Numbered from the stretch's first letter, positions 1 to 8,666 are shown. The stretch: 64,000 nucleotides of DNA from Prolixibacteraceae bacterium UBA6162 (GCA_002428215.1 DIUI01000067.1:1-64000), one strand, 5' to 3'. Notes: generated by a model from the letters alone, not told the origin. Program-made: numbers and translations.

Positions 1-269
1 TTAGCTACGCTGAATCCAAGGGGGGTGTCCTGAATCAAAAGCCCTTCGCTCGCCTTTGCTCGCTGGGGTTTTCTTTTTGTCGCCATCGCCTTTGAAACTT
101 CGTTTCAGGCTGCCTCCAAAAAGAAAAATAATAGACTGGATTTAGCTGCGCTGAATCCATGGGGGGGTGTCCTGAATCAAAAACCCTTCGCTCGCCTTTG
201 CTCGCTGGGGTTTTCTTTTTGTCGCCATCGCCTTTGAAACTTCGTTTCAGGCTGCCTCCAAAAAGAAAA
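1..269. repeat. Two direct copies of a ~125-bp repeat, period ~141 bp
   Basis: Copy 1 runs from about 1 to 125 and copy 2 from about 142 to 268, and they are nearly identical. Each begins with a CTGAATCCA-type segment followed by a G-run, continues through TGTCCTGAATCAAAA, and ends in a block with GCCTCCAAAAAGAAAA. A GAAAC-TTC-GTTTC inverted repeat lies inside each copy. The joint at 137-158 can fold into a hairpin (GGATTTAGC/GCTGAATCC). The window starts inside the first copy, so the array may be longer. No coding potential is seen. It lies directly downstream of the minus-strand tRNA-Pro and may be a REP-like intergenic family. Confidence 0.75.
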
Positions 270-292
270 CCCGACTCTTGCGAGCCGGGCTT
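265..292 (-). terminator. Rho-independent terminator of tRNA-Pro
   Basis: Read on the minus strand, CCCGGCTC-GCAA-GAGTCGGG forms an 8-bp stem with a GCAA tetraloop, followed by TTTTCTTTTT. It lies just past the 3' end of the tRNA-Pro, as expected for its terminator. Confidence 0.75.
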
Positions 293-299
293 TTGATTC

Positions 300-374
<75 letters not shown>

Positions 375-475
375 AATCTGTTAATGAGTTTGTATTTGTA
401 ATTTAAATGCAACCTCCCCGCTCCCGAACACAGATTGGCATCAAAACCAAAAGGGGAGTGCCCGAAAACGTGCTG

Positions 476-506
476 CAAAAGTAGTATTTGAATTTATTTC
501 AGCAAA
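476..506 (-). promoter_or_regulatory. Bacteroidota-type promoter for tRNA-Pro
   Basis: On the minus strand, TTTG (complement of 503-506) is separated by 19 bp from TACTTTTG (complement of 476-483). This matches the Bacteroidota primary sigma consensus TTTG-N~19-TAnnTTTG. It lies about 100 bp upstream of the tRNA. The rest of the gap 375-717 shows no gene; it also contains the trxB promoter region on the other strand. Confidence 0.7.
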
Positions 507-683
507 ATATTTATCCGGAAACTTCTTGCCCCAAATATACCATCCCCAAAACAGGTTGAAGCAAGTATCATAATCTTGCGCAAGGGTTACTGATTTCTAA
601 ATTCGAACCGGGCAATTGTTTTTTTTTATAAACGCTTCAATTTTATCGAAGCCTGCCTGCTTCCTAATGTATTAGAGGTTTAC

Positions 684-691
684 TACCTTTG
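684..691 (+). promoter_or_regulatory. -7 element upstream of trxB
   Basis: TACCTTTG matches TAnnTTTG and lies 27 bp upstream of the trxB start codon. No clear TTTG -33 box is seen at the usual distance, so the promoter may be weaker or activator-assisted. Confidence 0.5.
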
Positions 692-717
692 TGCTCCAAA
701 TTTAAAAAGAATATGCC

Positions 718-1719
718 ATGTTTAAACCTCTGCAAGTTGAAGATAAACCTGCTGTCGATCGACCAGTAACCGACACCGAAAGGGTGCAGTGCCTGATTAT
801 TGGCTCGGGTCCTGCCGGATATACTGCCGCCATCTACGCCGCCCGCGCTAACCTTAAACCGGTTATGTACGAAGGACTCCAACCCGGCGGTCAGCTTACT
901 ACCACTACCGAGGTAGAAAACTACCCCGGATACCCCGAAGGGGTTACCGGTCCGGTAATGATGGAAGACTTTAAAAAGCAGGCCGAACGCTTCGGTACCG
1001 ATGTGCGCTGGGGAATGGCTACCAAAGTCGATTTCACAGGCTCTGTGCATAAGGTCTGGATCGACGATACAAAACTGGTGGAAGCCGATGTGGTGATTAT
1101 CGCAACCGGTGCCACTGCCAAATACCTGGGTCTCGACGATGAGAAAAAATATGCCGGTGGAGGTGTCTCGGCTTGTGCTACCTGCGACGGATTCTTCTAC
1201 CGCGGAAAAGATGTTGCCGTAGTTGGGGGTGGTGATACCGCCGCCGAAGAGGCAATCTATCTTGCTGGTCTTTGTAAAAAGGTGTACCTGATTGTTCGCC
1301 GCGATGAGCTGCGCGCTTCCAAAGTAATGGCCGATCGAGTGGCCAAAACCCCCAACATCGAAATCCTCTGGAAACACCAAACCCTTGGTCTCTTTGGCGA
1401 TGGAGCTGTGGAGGGAGCCAAACTGGTCAAAAATAAAGGAGAAGAGGGCGAAACTGAGGTCAATATCAAAATCGACGGTTTTTTCCTTGCCATCGGGCAT
1501 ACCCCCAACTCCGAAATATTTGCTGATTTCCTCAACCGGGATAAAGTTGGCTATATTCAAACCATCCCGGGTACCTCAAAAACCAATGTTCCCGGTGTGT
1601 TTGCTTGCGGCGATGTGCAGGATTCCATCTACAGACAGGCGGTCACCGCGGCCGGTTCCGGATGTATGGCCGCTATCGATGCCGAACGCTATCTCTCAGA
1701 GAAACATAGTCAGGATTGA
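718..1719 (+). CDS. trxB: Thioredoxin-disulfide reductase
   Basis: This 333-aa FAD/NADPH flavoprotein reduces thioredoxin in the cytoplasm. The FAD-binding motif GSGPAG lies at residues 29-34, the redox pair CATC at 153-156, and the NADPH-binding GGGDTA near 171. The VRRDELRA segment that recognises the NADPH 2'-phosphate is intact. The C-terminal GVFACGDV motif closes the FAD site. The first ~20 residues are longer than in E. coli TrxB, and the ATG at 718 follows the -7 element closely. It is the canonical TrxB of the window, in contrast to the divergent paralogue at 8849. Confidence 0.95.
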   Translation: MFKPLQVEDKPAVDRPVTDTERVQCLIIGSGPAGYTAAIYAARANLKPVMYEGLQPGGQLTTTTEVENYPGYPEGVTGPVMMEDFKKQAERFGTDVRWGMATKVDFTGSVHKVWIDDTKLVEADVVIIATGATAKYLGLDDEKKYAGGGVSACATCDGFFYRGKDVAVVGGGDTAAEEAIYLAGLCKKVYLIVRRDELRASKVMADRVAKTPNIEILWKHQTLGLFGDGAVEGAKLVKNKGEEGETEVNIKIDGFFLAIGHTPNSEIFADFLNRDKVGYIQTIPGTSKTNVPGVFACGDVQDSIYRQAVTAAGSGCMAAIDAERYLSEKHSQD

Positions 1720-1749
1720 TCGCACCAATGCGGCTTAGATCCCAAAAAA

Positions 1750-1784
1750 AAGCCCCGGTAGCTCAATGCTGCCGGGGCTTCTTA
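1750..1784. terminator. Bidirectional terminator between trxB and the oxoamine synthase gene
   Basis: The stem AAGCCCCGGTAGC / GCTGCCGGGGCTT (13 bp with one G-T pair, loop TCAAT) is followed on the minus strand by a run of eight T. It should terminate the minus-strand gene at 1805-3061 efficiently and trxB less strongly. Confidence 0.85.
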
Positions 1785-1804
1785 AATATATTTTCAAGTC
1801 AGAA

Positions 1805-3061
1805 TTACATATCAACTTCTACCTTGGCAATGGTGTCGGAACGATATGCTCCCTGCTCCAGTTTGTCTTTAATGGCTTTAAATGACTGAATGGTGTATTC
1901 CACATCTTCCAGCGAATGGGCCGCGGTGGGAATAATACGGATCATTACTTCGCCTTTGGGAATTACCGGATAGGCAACCGCCGAACAGAAAATGCCAAAG
2001 TTTTCGCGCAAGTCGAAAATCAAATTGGTAGCCTCGCCAGGGCCTCCTTTAAGGTACACCGGTGTTACACAAGAGTTGGTGCGGCCTAAGTCAAATCCGG
2101 CTTCGCGAAGACCCGATTGTAACTTGTCGACCACATTCCACAACTTTTCGCGCAGCTCCGGACGGGTTCTGAGGAGCTCCAGTCTTTTCAGTGCCCCCTC
2201 TACCATAGGCATAGGAAGCGCCTTGGCAAATGTTTGCGAACGCATGTTGTACCGCAGGTAAAATACGATGTCGGTATCTCCGGCAACAAATGCACCAATA
2301 CCGGCCATCGACTTGGCAAAAGTGCCAAACAACAAGTCTACTTTTTTCGAAACCCCAAAGTATTCAGGTGCTCCTGCACCGGTCTCACCAATCGTTCCAA
2401 ATCCATGGGCATCGTCGACCAGCAGTCGGAAGTCAAATTCATCTTTGAGGGCAGCAATCTCATCCAGCTTCCCAAGGTCGCCGGCCATGCCAAATACACC
2501 TTCGGTAATCACCAGAATACCGCCATTCTGCTTTTCGGCAAGACGGGTAGCATGCTGCAGCTGCTTGCGCAGGCTCTCCATATTGTTGTGCTGAAATACA
2601 AACCGTTTTCCCATGTGCAAACGCACTCCATCGAGAATACATGCGTGCGATTCAGAGTCATACACAATTACATCGTTGCGATTACATACTGCATCAATAA
2701 TCGATACCATTCCCTGATATCCGTAGTTGAGCAGAAAAGCGTCTTCGGTGCCAACAAAGCTGGCAAGGTTGCGCTCCAGCTCTTCATGCCGCGAAGTCTG
2801 TCCCGACATCATGCGGGCCCCCATCGGATAACCCATGCCCCATTTGGCGGCGGAGTCGGCATCAGCCTTCCTTACTTCCGGGTGGTTGGCAAGCCCAAGG
2901 TAGTTGTTGAGACTCCATACCAGCATTTTTTTGCCCCTGAAGGTCATGTAGGGCGAAATCTCTCCCTCGAGTTTGGGAAAAGCAAAATATCCGTGGGCCT
3001 GTTTCATATATTGTCCGAGGTCTCCCAGATTGGTGCGAAGTTTTGCAAATAAATCTGCCAT
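1805..3061 (-). CDS. PLP-dependent alpha-oxoamine synthase family enzyme
   Basis: This 418-aa protein belongs to the 8-amino-7-oxononanoate synthase / 2-amino-3-ketobutyrate CoA ligase / serine palmitoyltransferase group of fold-type I PLP enzymes. It condenses an amino acid with an acyl-CoA. Visible features are the SLNNYLGL motif, the conserved LVDDAHGFGTIG, and GTFAKSMAGIGA carrying the PLP lysine. Bacteroidota carry several such enzymes, and the exact substrate cannot be assigned; serine palmitoyl transfer for sphingolipids is one option. The start at 3061 is preferred because a longer start at 3094 would overlap the -7 element at 3092-3099. Confidence 0.82.
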   Translation of the reverse strand: MADLFAKLRTNLGDLGQYMKQAHGYFAFPKLEGEISPYMTFRGKKMLVWSLNNYLGLANHPEVRKADADSAAKWGMGYPMGARMMSGQTSRHEELERNLASFVGTEDAFLLNYGYQGMVSIIDAVCNRNDVIVYDSESHACILDGVRLHMGKRFVFQHNNMESLRKQLQHATRLAEKQNGGILVITEGVFGMAGDLGKLDEIAALKDEFDFRLLVDDAHGFGTIGETGAGAPEYFGVSKKVDLLFGTFAKSMAGIGAFVAGDTDIVFYLRYNMRSQTFAKALPMPMVEGALKRLELLRTRPELREKLWNVVDKLQSGLREAGFDLGRTNSCVTPVYLKGGPGEATNLIFDLRENFGIFCSAVAYPVIPKGEVMIRIIPTAAHSLEDVEYTIQSFKAIKDKLEQGAYRSDTIAKVEVDM

Positions 3062-3091
3062 AGCTTTCAAAATATGAATTTTAATCCGTGA

Positions 3092-3099
3092 CAAAAGTA
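3092..3099 (-). promoter_or_regulatory. -7 element for the oxoamine synthase gene
   Basis: The minus strand reads TACTTTTG, a perfect TAnnTTTG match 31 bp upstream of the ATG at 3061. No -33 TTTG is obvious. Confidence 0.5.
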
Positions 3100-3203
3100 A
3101 AATTTTTTGTGCATTTCGTTAGGGGGCGTTAAAAAAACCTAACCCACCCCAATCCCTAAAAACAATTCTGAATTTACTCCGTTCAGTATATCTTCAAAAT
3201 CTA

Positions 3204-3211
3204 TATCTTTG
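3204..3211 (+). promoter_or_regulatory. -7 element for bamD
   Basis: TATCTTTG matches TAnnTTTG. It lies so close to the coding sequence that transcription would begin around 3216-3218. This supports the ATG at 3222 and implies a nearly leaderless mRNA. Confidence 0.5.
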
Positions 3212-3221
3212 CGCCATGTTT

Positions 3222-4043
3222 ATGAAAATGAGAAATATCATTGCGGTACTGATTCTTTCGTGGGTCGCCCTCGCTTCTTGTGGCGATTACAACAAGATTC
3301 TGAAGAGTACCGACTATGAATTCAAATTCAAGAAGGCAACGGAATATTACGAATCGGGAGATTTTGTTAAGGCCGGAACGCTCTATCAGGAGTTGATCAA
3401 TATCTATCGTGGTACCAGCAGGGCCGATCAGATATACTTCTATTACGCCAAAAGTATGCTCGGACAGCGCGACTACCTTATGGCAGCCCAATATTTCAGG
3501 ACTCTGCTGCGGGAACATCCTACCAGTCAGTTTGCCGAAGAATCTCAGTTTATGGTAGGTTACTCAGCCTATTTGCAGTCGCCCAAAGTGCGCCTCGACC
3601 AGCAGGTTACAGCTACCGCCATCGATGCACTGCAACTCTACATCAATCTTTACCCTTTTAGCGAAAGGGTGGATGAAGCACACCGACTGATTGATGAGTT
3701 GAACGACAAACTGGTTGAAAAGTCGTTCCTGAATGCCCGTTTGTACTACGATTTTGAAAATTATAAGGCAGCGGTGGTTTCGCTCGAGAACTCCTTGAAA
3801 GAGTATCCCGACAGCCGTTTTCGCGAAGAGCTGATGTATATGCTGCTCCGTTCCCGCTACCTCCTGGCCATTAACAGTGCCGAAGATAAAAAAGAGGATA
3901 GGCTATCAAGTGCCCTCGACGAATACTTTGCTTTTGTGGATGAATACCCCGAAAGCCGGTATCGTAGAGAGGTCGACCGTTATTACCAGACAGTTGCCCG
4001 CCTTCTGAATTACAACGATGAATTATTAAACAGCAATTTATAA
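3222..4043 (+). CDS. bamD: Outer membrane protein assembly factor BamD
   Basis: This 273-aa lipoprotein belongs to the BAM machine, which inserts beta-barrels into the outer membrane. A lipoprotein signal ends in LASC at Cys20, and TPR-like helical repeats follow (YYESGDFVKAGTLYQELI, YYDFENYKAAVVSLENSLKEYPDSRF and others). Size and repeats fit the Bacteroidota BamD. An in-frame ATG six bases upstream (3216) is less likely because of the promoter position. The rpoZ gene follows 4 bp after the stop, an arrangement conserved in the phylum. Confidence 0.9.
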   Translation: MKMRNIIAVLILSWVALASCGDYNKILKSTDYEFKFKKATEYYESGDFVKAGTLYQELINIYRGTSRADQIYFYYAKSMLGQRDYLMAAQYFRTLLREHPTSQFAEESQFMVGYSAYLQSPKVRLDQQVTATAIDALQLYINLYPFSERVDEAHRLIDELNDKLVEKSFLNARLYYDFENYKAAVVSLENSLKEYPDSRFREELMYMLLRSRYLLAINSAEDKKEDRLSSALDEYFAFVDEYPESRYRREVDRYYQTVARLLNYNDELLNSNL

Positions 4044-4047
4044 CCAC

Positions 4048-4383
4048 ATGGACTATAAAAAAACAAAAGCAGCACTATCTACCATTCCCCGCGATCTTGA
4101 AATCCTGGAAAGGGAGACAGGCAACGTATACGAAACTGTAATGGTTTTGGCAAAACGCGCAAATCAGATCTCTTCCGAAATTAAGGAGGAGCTTATGGGT
4201 AAATTGCAGGAGTTTGCCACTTTTACCGATAACCTGGAAGAGGTTTTCGAAAACCGCGAGCAGATCGAAATCTCTAAATTTTACGAAAAACTTCCCAAGC
4301 CTTCGCTTATTGCTTTCGAAGAGTGGAAAGACGACGAAATTTATCATCGTAATCCTGCCCGCGAAAACCGCAAACGAATTTAA
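4048..4383 (+). CDS. rpoZ: DNA-directed RNA polymerase omega subunit (Bacteroidota type)
   Basis: This 111-aa protein is the small RNA polymerase subunit that helps assembly and folding of beta'. The Bacteroidota form is diverged from E. coli RpoZ, and this assignment rests on length, the NVYETVMVLAKRANQISSEIKEEL core (residues 26-49) and its conserved place directly after bamD. It ends at a strong terminator. Confidence 0.85.
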   Translation: MDYKKTKAALSTIPRDLEILERETGNVYETVMVLAKRANQISSEIKEELMGKLQEFATFTDNLEEVFENREQIEISKFYEKLPKPSLIAFEEWKDDEIYHRNPARENRKRI

Positions 4384-4414
4384 GGGTAACCGGCCCCTGG
4401 GCCATACAGCATAG

Positions 4415-4444
4415 AAAGTATAATCTGATGGTTATACTTTTTTT
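4415..4444 (+). terminator. Terminator after bamD-rpoZ
   Basis: AAAGTATAA / TTATACTTT forms a 9-bp stem with an 8-nt loop, followed by TTTTG. It closes the bamD-rpoZ unit. Confidence 0.75.
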
Positions 4445-4757
4445 GTTGGCCCCAAGCCATCTTTACTGCTCAATTGCATATTTGGCAAATAAAGTTTTCT
4501 CATAAATTCTGTTGGGTGCATATTTCTCTATTAGGATGATTGAAGTCGGGAGGCAGCCTTTGCAGAATTTTTGACTAACCATCAATCCCCGGCGAGCAAT
4601 AATTCCTCGGGTTGTTGGTTTGAATAGGAGAGAACCATTTCCGGAATTTGTTTAAAAAATTGTACTTTCACGGGCACGCAGCTGTTGGTTTATGGGTTTA
4701 ATTCCCGGAAAGTCTAATACGACATACGATTCAAACAGGTTGCCAAAAAATAGAGTG
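4445..4757. other. Non-coding gap where coaBC is usually found
   Basis: In many Bacteroidota the order is bamD, rpoZ, coaBC, DUF4835, recN. Here no coaBC reading frame or fragment is visible. The gap holds an imperfect inverted repeat at about 4576-4621 (AACCA...TGGTT with CCCG/CGGG) and a weak promoter-like TTTG (4647-4650) and TACTTTC (4663-4669) pair with too short a spacer. Nothing else is recognised. Confidence 0.5.
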
Positions 4758-5666
4758 ATGATACGAATTCTTACAACCCTTTTGCTTGCACTTCTGATGG
4801 TCGCTACCGTTGCAGCCCAAGAGCTGCGCTGCAACATCAGCATATCGTCCGAGCGGTTGCAGGGAGCTAACCGCAACCAGTTTCGAACCATGCAGTCGGA
4901 CCTATACGAGTTTATGAACAACCGGAAATGGACAGAACACACCTATGGCCAGAACGAACGGATCGAGTGCAACATCTTCATCCGCCTCGAGGAGCAGATT
5001 TCGGTCGATGAGTTCCGCGGGTCCATTCAGATACAGGCCAAACGACCGGTTTATAACTCCTCTTACGAGACTACCATCCTCAATATCCGCGACAATGACT
5101 TTCATTGTAAGTATGTCGAATTTCAGCCCATCGAATTTAGCGAGACCAACAACCGCGACAATCTGACCAATATTTTGGCCTATTATGCCTATGTTATTCT
5201 GGGCTTCGATTACGATACTTTTTCACGCGAGGGGGGAACCATCTACTTCGAGAAGGCACAGGCTATTGTAAATAATTCTCAGAATGCCCGCGAGCGCGGC
5301 TGGAAAGCATTCGAAAGCGAACGCAACCGCTATTGGCTAATCGAAAACATTATGAACCGCTCCTATTCAGCTATGCGCGAAACTTATTATACCTATCACC
5401 GAATGGGGCTCGATCAGATGGGCGAAAGAACAGAAGAGGGACGTTCGGCCATTGCCGAATCGCTGCGCGGAGTGCAGCAGGTTTTTCGGCGCCGGCCCTC
5501 TACCTATATCCTGCAGCTATTTTTCGATGCCAAATCCGACGAGCTGGTCAATATCTTCTCGCAGTCGTATCCCGACGAACGTAACCGCGTTATGGCGATT
5601 CTGAATGAGGTAGATCCTTCGAATGCCTCTAAATACCAACGGATTACGCAAGCCGAAAGCTTTTAA
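4758..5666 (+). CDS. DUF4835 family secreted protein
   Basis: This 302-aa protein has a cleavable signal peptide (residues 1-20, ending VAAQE). It matches the DUF4835 family known from the recN neighbourhood of Bacteroidota, with features such as LYEFMNNRKWT, IQAKRPVYNSSYET and AYYAYVILGFDYDTFS. Its biochemical role is unknown; the family is periplasmic or envelope-associated. The start at 4758 gives a normal signal peptide, whereas the upstream in-frame ATG at 4692 adds an unsupported 22 residues. recN follows 11 bp downstream. Confidence 0.88.
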   Translation: MIRILTTLLLALLMVATVAAQELRCNISISSERLQGANRNQFRTMQSDLYEFMNNRKWTEHTYGQNERIECNIFIRLEEQISVDEFRGSIQIQAKRPVYNSSYETTILNIRDNDFHCKYVEFQPIEFSETNNRDNLTNILAYYAYVILGFDYDTFSREGGTIYFEKAQAIVNNSQNARERGWKAFESERNRYWLIENIMNRSYSAMRETYYTYHRMGLDQMGERTEEGRSAIAESLRGVQQVFRRRPSTYILQLFFDAKSDELVNIFSQSYPDERNRVMAILNEVDPSNASKYQRITQAESF

Positions 5667-5677
5667 TCGCTTCATTC

Positions 5678-7336
5678 ATGCTGACCACCCTCTCCATCTC
5701 CAACTATGCGCTCATTGATGAACTTTCGGTAGCATTCGAACCGGGACTCAACTCCATTACCGGAGAAACGGGTGCCGGAAAATCAATTCTTCTGGGTGCC
5801 TTGTCGCTCATTTTGGGTGCCCGTGCCGATCTTTCAGTGCTGCGCGATATGCAGCGCAAGTGTGTTGTGGAAGGTACTTTTAAGATTGAACAACTGGGTC
5901 TTGAAGCTTTTTTTGCTGAAAACGACCTCGATTTTGATGTGTTGGCAGTGTTACGCCGGGAAATCTCACCTGCCGGCAAGTCTAGGGCATTTATCAACGA
6001 TACACCGGTAAACCTTCTGCAAATGCGGGAGCTTGCCCTGCGTCTCACCGATATTCACTCCCAGCATCAGAACCTGGAGCTGAGCAGTCAGAATTTTCAA
6101 TTGCAGGTTGTCGATTTTGTAGCCAATACCCGCCATGAACTTACCGAATACCGTACCTGTTTTTCTAATTGGCGTTCAGCGCTTCAGCAACTCGAAACCC
6201 TCCGTGAGCGCGCGGCCAAAGCCCGGGGGGATGCCGATTACATCGAATTTCAATACCAGCAGCTAAGTGATGCACACCTCGTATCAGGCGAATCCCAGGA
6301 GCTCGAAATGGAGCGCGAACGGCTTGCCCATGCCCGCGAAATTACCGAAACATTCAGTTCCGTATCGGAGTCCCTCGATGGCGATGCCTTTCCTGTTCTT
6401 CAGCAACTCAAAGAGGCAATTGGGAAAATTGATCGCATAGTGCCTTACATTAAGGAAGCGGCTGATTTTCGCGACCGTATGGAGTCGGCATATCTTGAAT
6501 TGCGCGAAATAGAGCGGGAGCTGAATTACCAGTCGTCTAATATTACCTATAACCCGCAACGATTGCAAGAGATTAACGATCGGCTCGATCTGATCTACTC
6601 GCTCGAGCAGAAACATCAGGTTGAGGGAGTGGAAGCCCTTATTGAGCTCTGCCAGAAATATGGAAAACAACTCGAAGAGGTGGTTGGATTCGATGATGAA
6701 ATACACCGGCTTGAAAAGGAATGTGCCACAGCTTTGGAGGCACTCGAAAATGCTGCCACAAACCTCAGTAACCTACGCCGCTCAGTATTTTCAACCATGG
6801 AGTCGCGGGTTACCGCCATACTCCAGCAACTGGGTATGCAACATGCCCTGTTTAGAGTGTATCACGAGGTACTTTCTGATTATGTTATTTCGGGGCGCGA
6901 TGCCATTCAGTTTCAATTTTCAGCCAACAAAAACGGCATTCCCGCCGACATCGCCAAAATAGCATCAGGCGGTGAATTATCGCGGGTGATGCTGGCCATT
7001 AAAACCCTTGTGTCGGGGTCGCGTATGCTGCCAACCATTATTTTCGACGAGATCGATGCGGGGATTTCGGGTGAGGTTGCCCTTAAAATGGGAGCCATCC
7101 TTCAGGAACTTTCCGGCAACATGCAGGTGATTAATATTACCCATTTGCCGCAAATTGCCGCACGTGGCAATCACCACTATAAGGTTTATAAATACGAAAA
7201 CGAAACAGCTACCATCACGGCACTCCGGAAACTGTCAGACGCGGAAAGAATCGATGAAATTGCATCAATGGTGGGGGGTGATCAGCCCACCGAGTCGAAC
7301 CGAAATACGGCCATAGAACTACTTAAAGGCAACTAA
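5678..7336 (+). CDS. recN: DNA repair protein RecN
   Basis: This 552-aa SMC-like ATPase acts in recombinational double-strand-break repair. The Walker A motif GETGAGKS lies near residues 28-35, the central region is a long coiled-coil (about 150-360), and the ABC signature SGGELSRVMLAIK and Walker B TIIFDEIDAGISG lie near 430-470. The length is normal. It follows the DUF4835 gene closely and is probably cotranscribed with it. Confidence 0.95.
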   Translation: MLTTLSISNYALIDELSVAFEPGLNSITGETGAGKSILLGALSLILGARADLSVLRDMQRKCVVEGTFKIEQLGLEAFFAENDLDFDVLAVLRREISPAGKSRAFINDTPVNLLQMRELALRLTDIHSQHQNLELSSQNFQLQVVDFVANTRHELTEYRTCFSNWRSALQQLETLRERAAKARGDADYIEFQYQQLSDAHLVSGESQELEMERERLAHAREITETFSSVSESLDGDAFPVLQQLKEAIGKIDRIVPYIKEAADFRDRMESAYLELREIERELNYQSSNITYNPQRLQEINDRLDLIYSLEQKHQVEGVEALIELCQKYGKQLEEVVGFDDEIHRLEKECATALEALENAATNLSNLRRSVFSTMESRVTAILQQLGMQHALFRVYHEVLSDYVISGRDAIQFQFSANKNGIPADIAKIASGGELSRVMLAIKTLVSGSRMLPTIIFDEIDAGISGEVALKMGAILQELSGNMQVINITHLPQIAARGNHHYKVYKYENETATITALRKLSDAERIDEIASMVGGDQPTESNRNTAIELLKGN

Positions 7337-7410
7337 CTTCGCTGTCTGAATTTTGCAGGGGGGCTTTTGTGTCGCTACATCCCCCGTTGTTAAGATGTAA
7401 CTATTAATAA

Positions 7411-8100
7411 TCAGCCTTTTAAGCTAATCTCCTCCAGTGCTTTTTCGTTTACGATCACCACCTCTTTCCCGTTTAGTTTCAGGATGTCCTCTTTTTCGAA
7501 CTCTTTTAGGAATTTCACAGTACTCTCTGCCGAAATCGATGCAAAATCACCTATGTCCTGGCGTGTCAGATGCAGGAATACCTCTTCATCAAGAAATTCA
7601 GGCTGTGAGAGATAGAGCAATGCTGAAGCCAGCTTTCCGCGCATCTGCTTGTACGATAGGTTTTTGATAATTTCGAGCAGGAAATTCTCGTGGCGCAGAT
7701 TTTTGGAGGTAATGCGCATGGCAAAATTGATGTTCTCGGGCAACAGTGCCGCCAGGGCCTCTTTATCGATCATGCTAACGGTAGCAGTCTTAACAGCAAC
7801 AGCCGAATAACCATATACCTTCTCGCCAAAAAGTGCATTGAAAGCGAGGAAATCACCTCTGCGGGCAAGCCTGATATTAATCTGCTTATTGAGGCCTGTT
7901 GGCAGATATAGCTTTACCAGACCGTCGATGACATAAATAATGTGCGTTGCAAATGCACCTTGTTTGAGCAGAGTCTCCCCTTTTTGGTAAATCAATTGGG
8001 TTCGCTTCTCGTCAATTAGCTTAAGCTCTTCCGGATATAGCTCCCGGAAGCAGTCGGGCGAATCGGGGTAGAGCCATTTCCGTGCATCGTTGTGGGTCAT
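7411..8100 (-). CDS. Crp/Fnr family transcriptional regulator
   Basis: This 229-aa protein has an N-terminal cyclic-nucleotide-binding-like beta-roll (about 30-130) and a C-terminal winged helix (about 150-220, LTRQDIGDFASISAESTVKFLKEFE recognition region). It has no cysteine cluster of the FNR type, unlike the regulator at 12624. It is divergent from the thioredoxin-like gene at 8313 and may control it. The effector is unknown. Confidence 0.85.
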   Translation of the reverse strand: MTHNDARKWLYPDSPDCFRELYPEELKLIDEKRTQLIYQKGETLLKQGAFATHIIYVIDGLVKLYLPTGLNKQINIRLARRGDFLAFNALFGEKVYGYSAVAVKTATVSMIDKEALAALLPENINFAMRITSKNLRHENFLLEIIKNLSYKQMRGKLASALLYLSQPEFLDEEVFLHLTRQDIGDFASISAESTVKFLKEFEKEDILKLNGKEVVIVNEKALEEISLKG

Positions 8101-8235
8101 GATTTCGATAAAATTTAAGGTAAAAATAGTGGTTTAAATGGTCAAAAGGCACCTAAAATCTAAATCAGCTAACGATTAACAGCTTTTTTCCTGTAATTTA
8201 ATAGTCTTGCAGCTGGCATCCTTCAGTCGCGTTTG

Positions 8236-8267
8236 TTTGCTGGACTTTCCAGTTCGCTCTATTTTTG
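8236..8267 (+). promoter_or_regulatory. Promoter of the thioredoxin-like gene with embedded palindrome
   Basis: TTTG (8236-8239), a 20-bp spacer and TATTTTTG (8260-8267) match the Bacteroidota promoter. The spacer begins with a palindrome, CTGGA-CTT-TCCAG at 8240-8252, placed where a bound repressor or an anti-activator could block RNA polymerase. This promoter rules out the upstream in-frame start at 8265. Confidence 0.65.
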
Positions 8268-8312
8268 CAGAGTTATTCATCCTTACATTTTGTATTTAAA
8301 AATCCGATAGTC

Positions 8313-8666
8313 ATGAAGTATTTACAGACCAATTTGCATGAATTTGAAACTGCAGACGAGCTGCAGAAGTTTATTGAAGAAAATGAGAATGTAATGGTAT
8401 GCTGCGGTCGTATGGGGCCCATGTGTATTCCCGTATACGAAGTAATGGAAGAGATTGAAGAAGAGTACAATCATGTGAAATTCGCAGTAATGGCGTTCGA
8501 CAGCCCCGAAGCGCATGTCGTTCGGAATGCTCCAGAGTGCCGCGGATTCATGGGTCTGCCCTTTACCATGTACTACAAAAATGGAAAAGTAGCACACGCC
8601 ACCTCATCTATTCAAAATTTCCAGCAGGTTACATCTGTTCTGAACGACAAATTTGTCAAGGCTTAA
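8313..8666 (+). CDS. Thioredoxin-like protein with atypical redox motif
   Basis: This 117-aa protein has a thioredoxin fold by pattern: the FAVMAFDSPEAHVV strand, cis-Pro at residue 83 in GLPFTMYYKNGK, and an N-terminal strand. The usual WCGPC is replaced by CCGRMGPMC (Cys30, Cys31 and Cys38), so there is no CXXC; Cys76 is another candidate partner. It is followed 182 bp downstream by a divergent thioredoxin-reductase-like gene, which suggests a dedicated pair. The start at 8313 sits 46 bp downstream of the -7 element. The substrate is unknown. Confidence 0.75.
   Translation: MKYLQTNLHEFETADELQKFIEENENVMVCCGRMGPMCIPVYEVMEEIEEEYNHVKFAVMAFDSPEAHVVRNAPECRGFMGLPFTMYYKNGKVAHATSSIQNFQQVTSVLNDKFVKA

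Noticed and set aside
1..269. CRISPR array
   Set aside because: Only two long (~125 bp) copies with a ~16-bp joint are present; repeat and spacer sizes do not fit a CRISPR.
664..1560. 298-aa open frame on the minus strand opposite trxB
   Set aside because: It is the antisense shadow of a clear thioredoxin reductase gene, with no domain pattern and no promoter.
2234..3052. 272-aa open frame on the plus strand opposite the oxoamine synthase
   Set aside because: The minus-strand gene has full family motifs; the plus-strand frame is a codon-bias shadow.
8265..8312. Upstream start of the thioredoxin-like gene at 8265
   Set aside because: This codon lies inside the -7 element of its own promoter.
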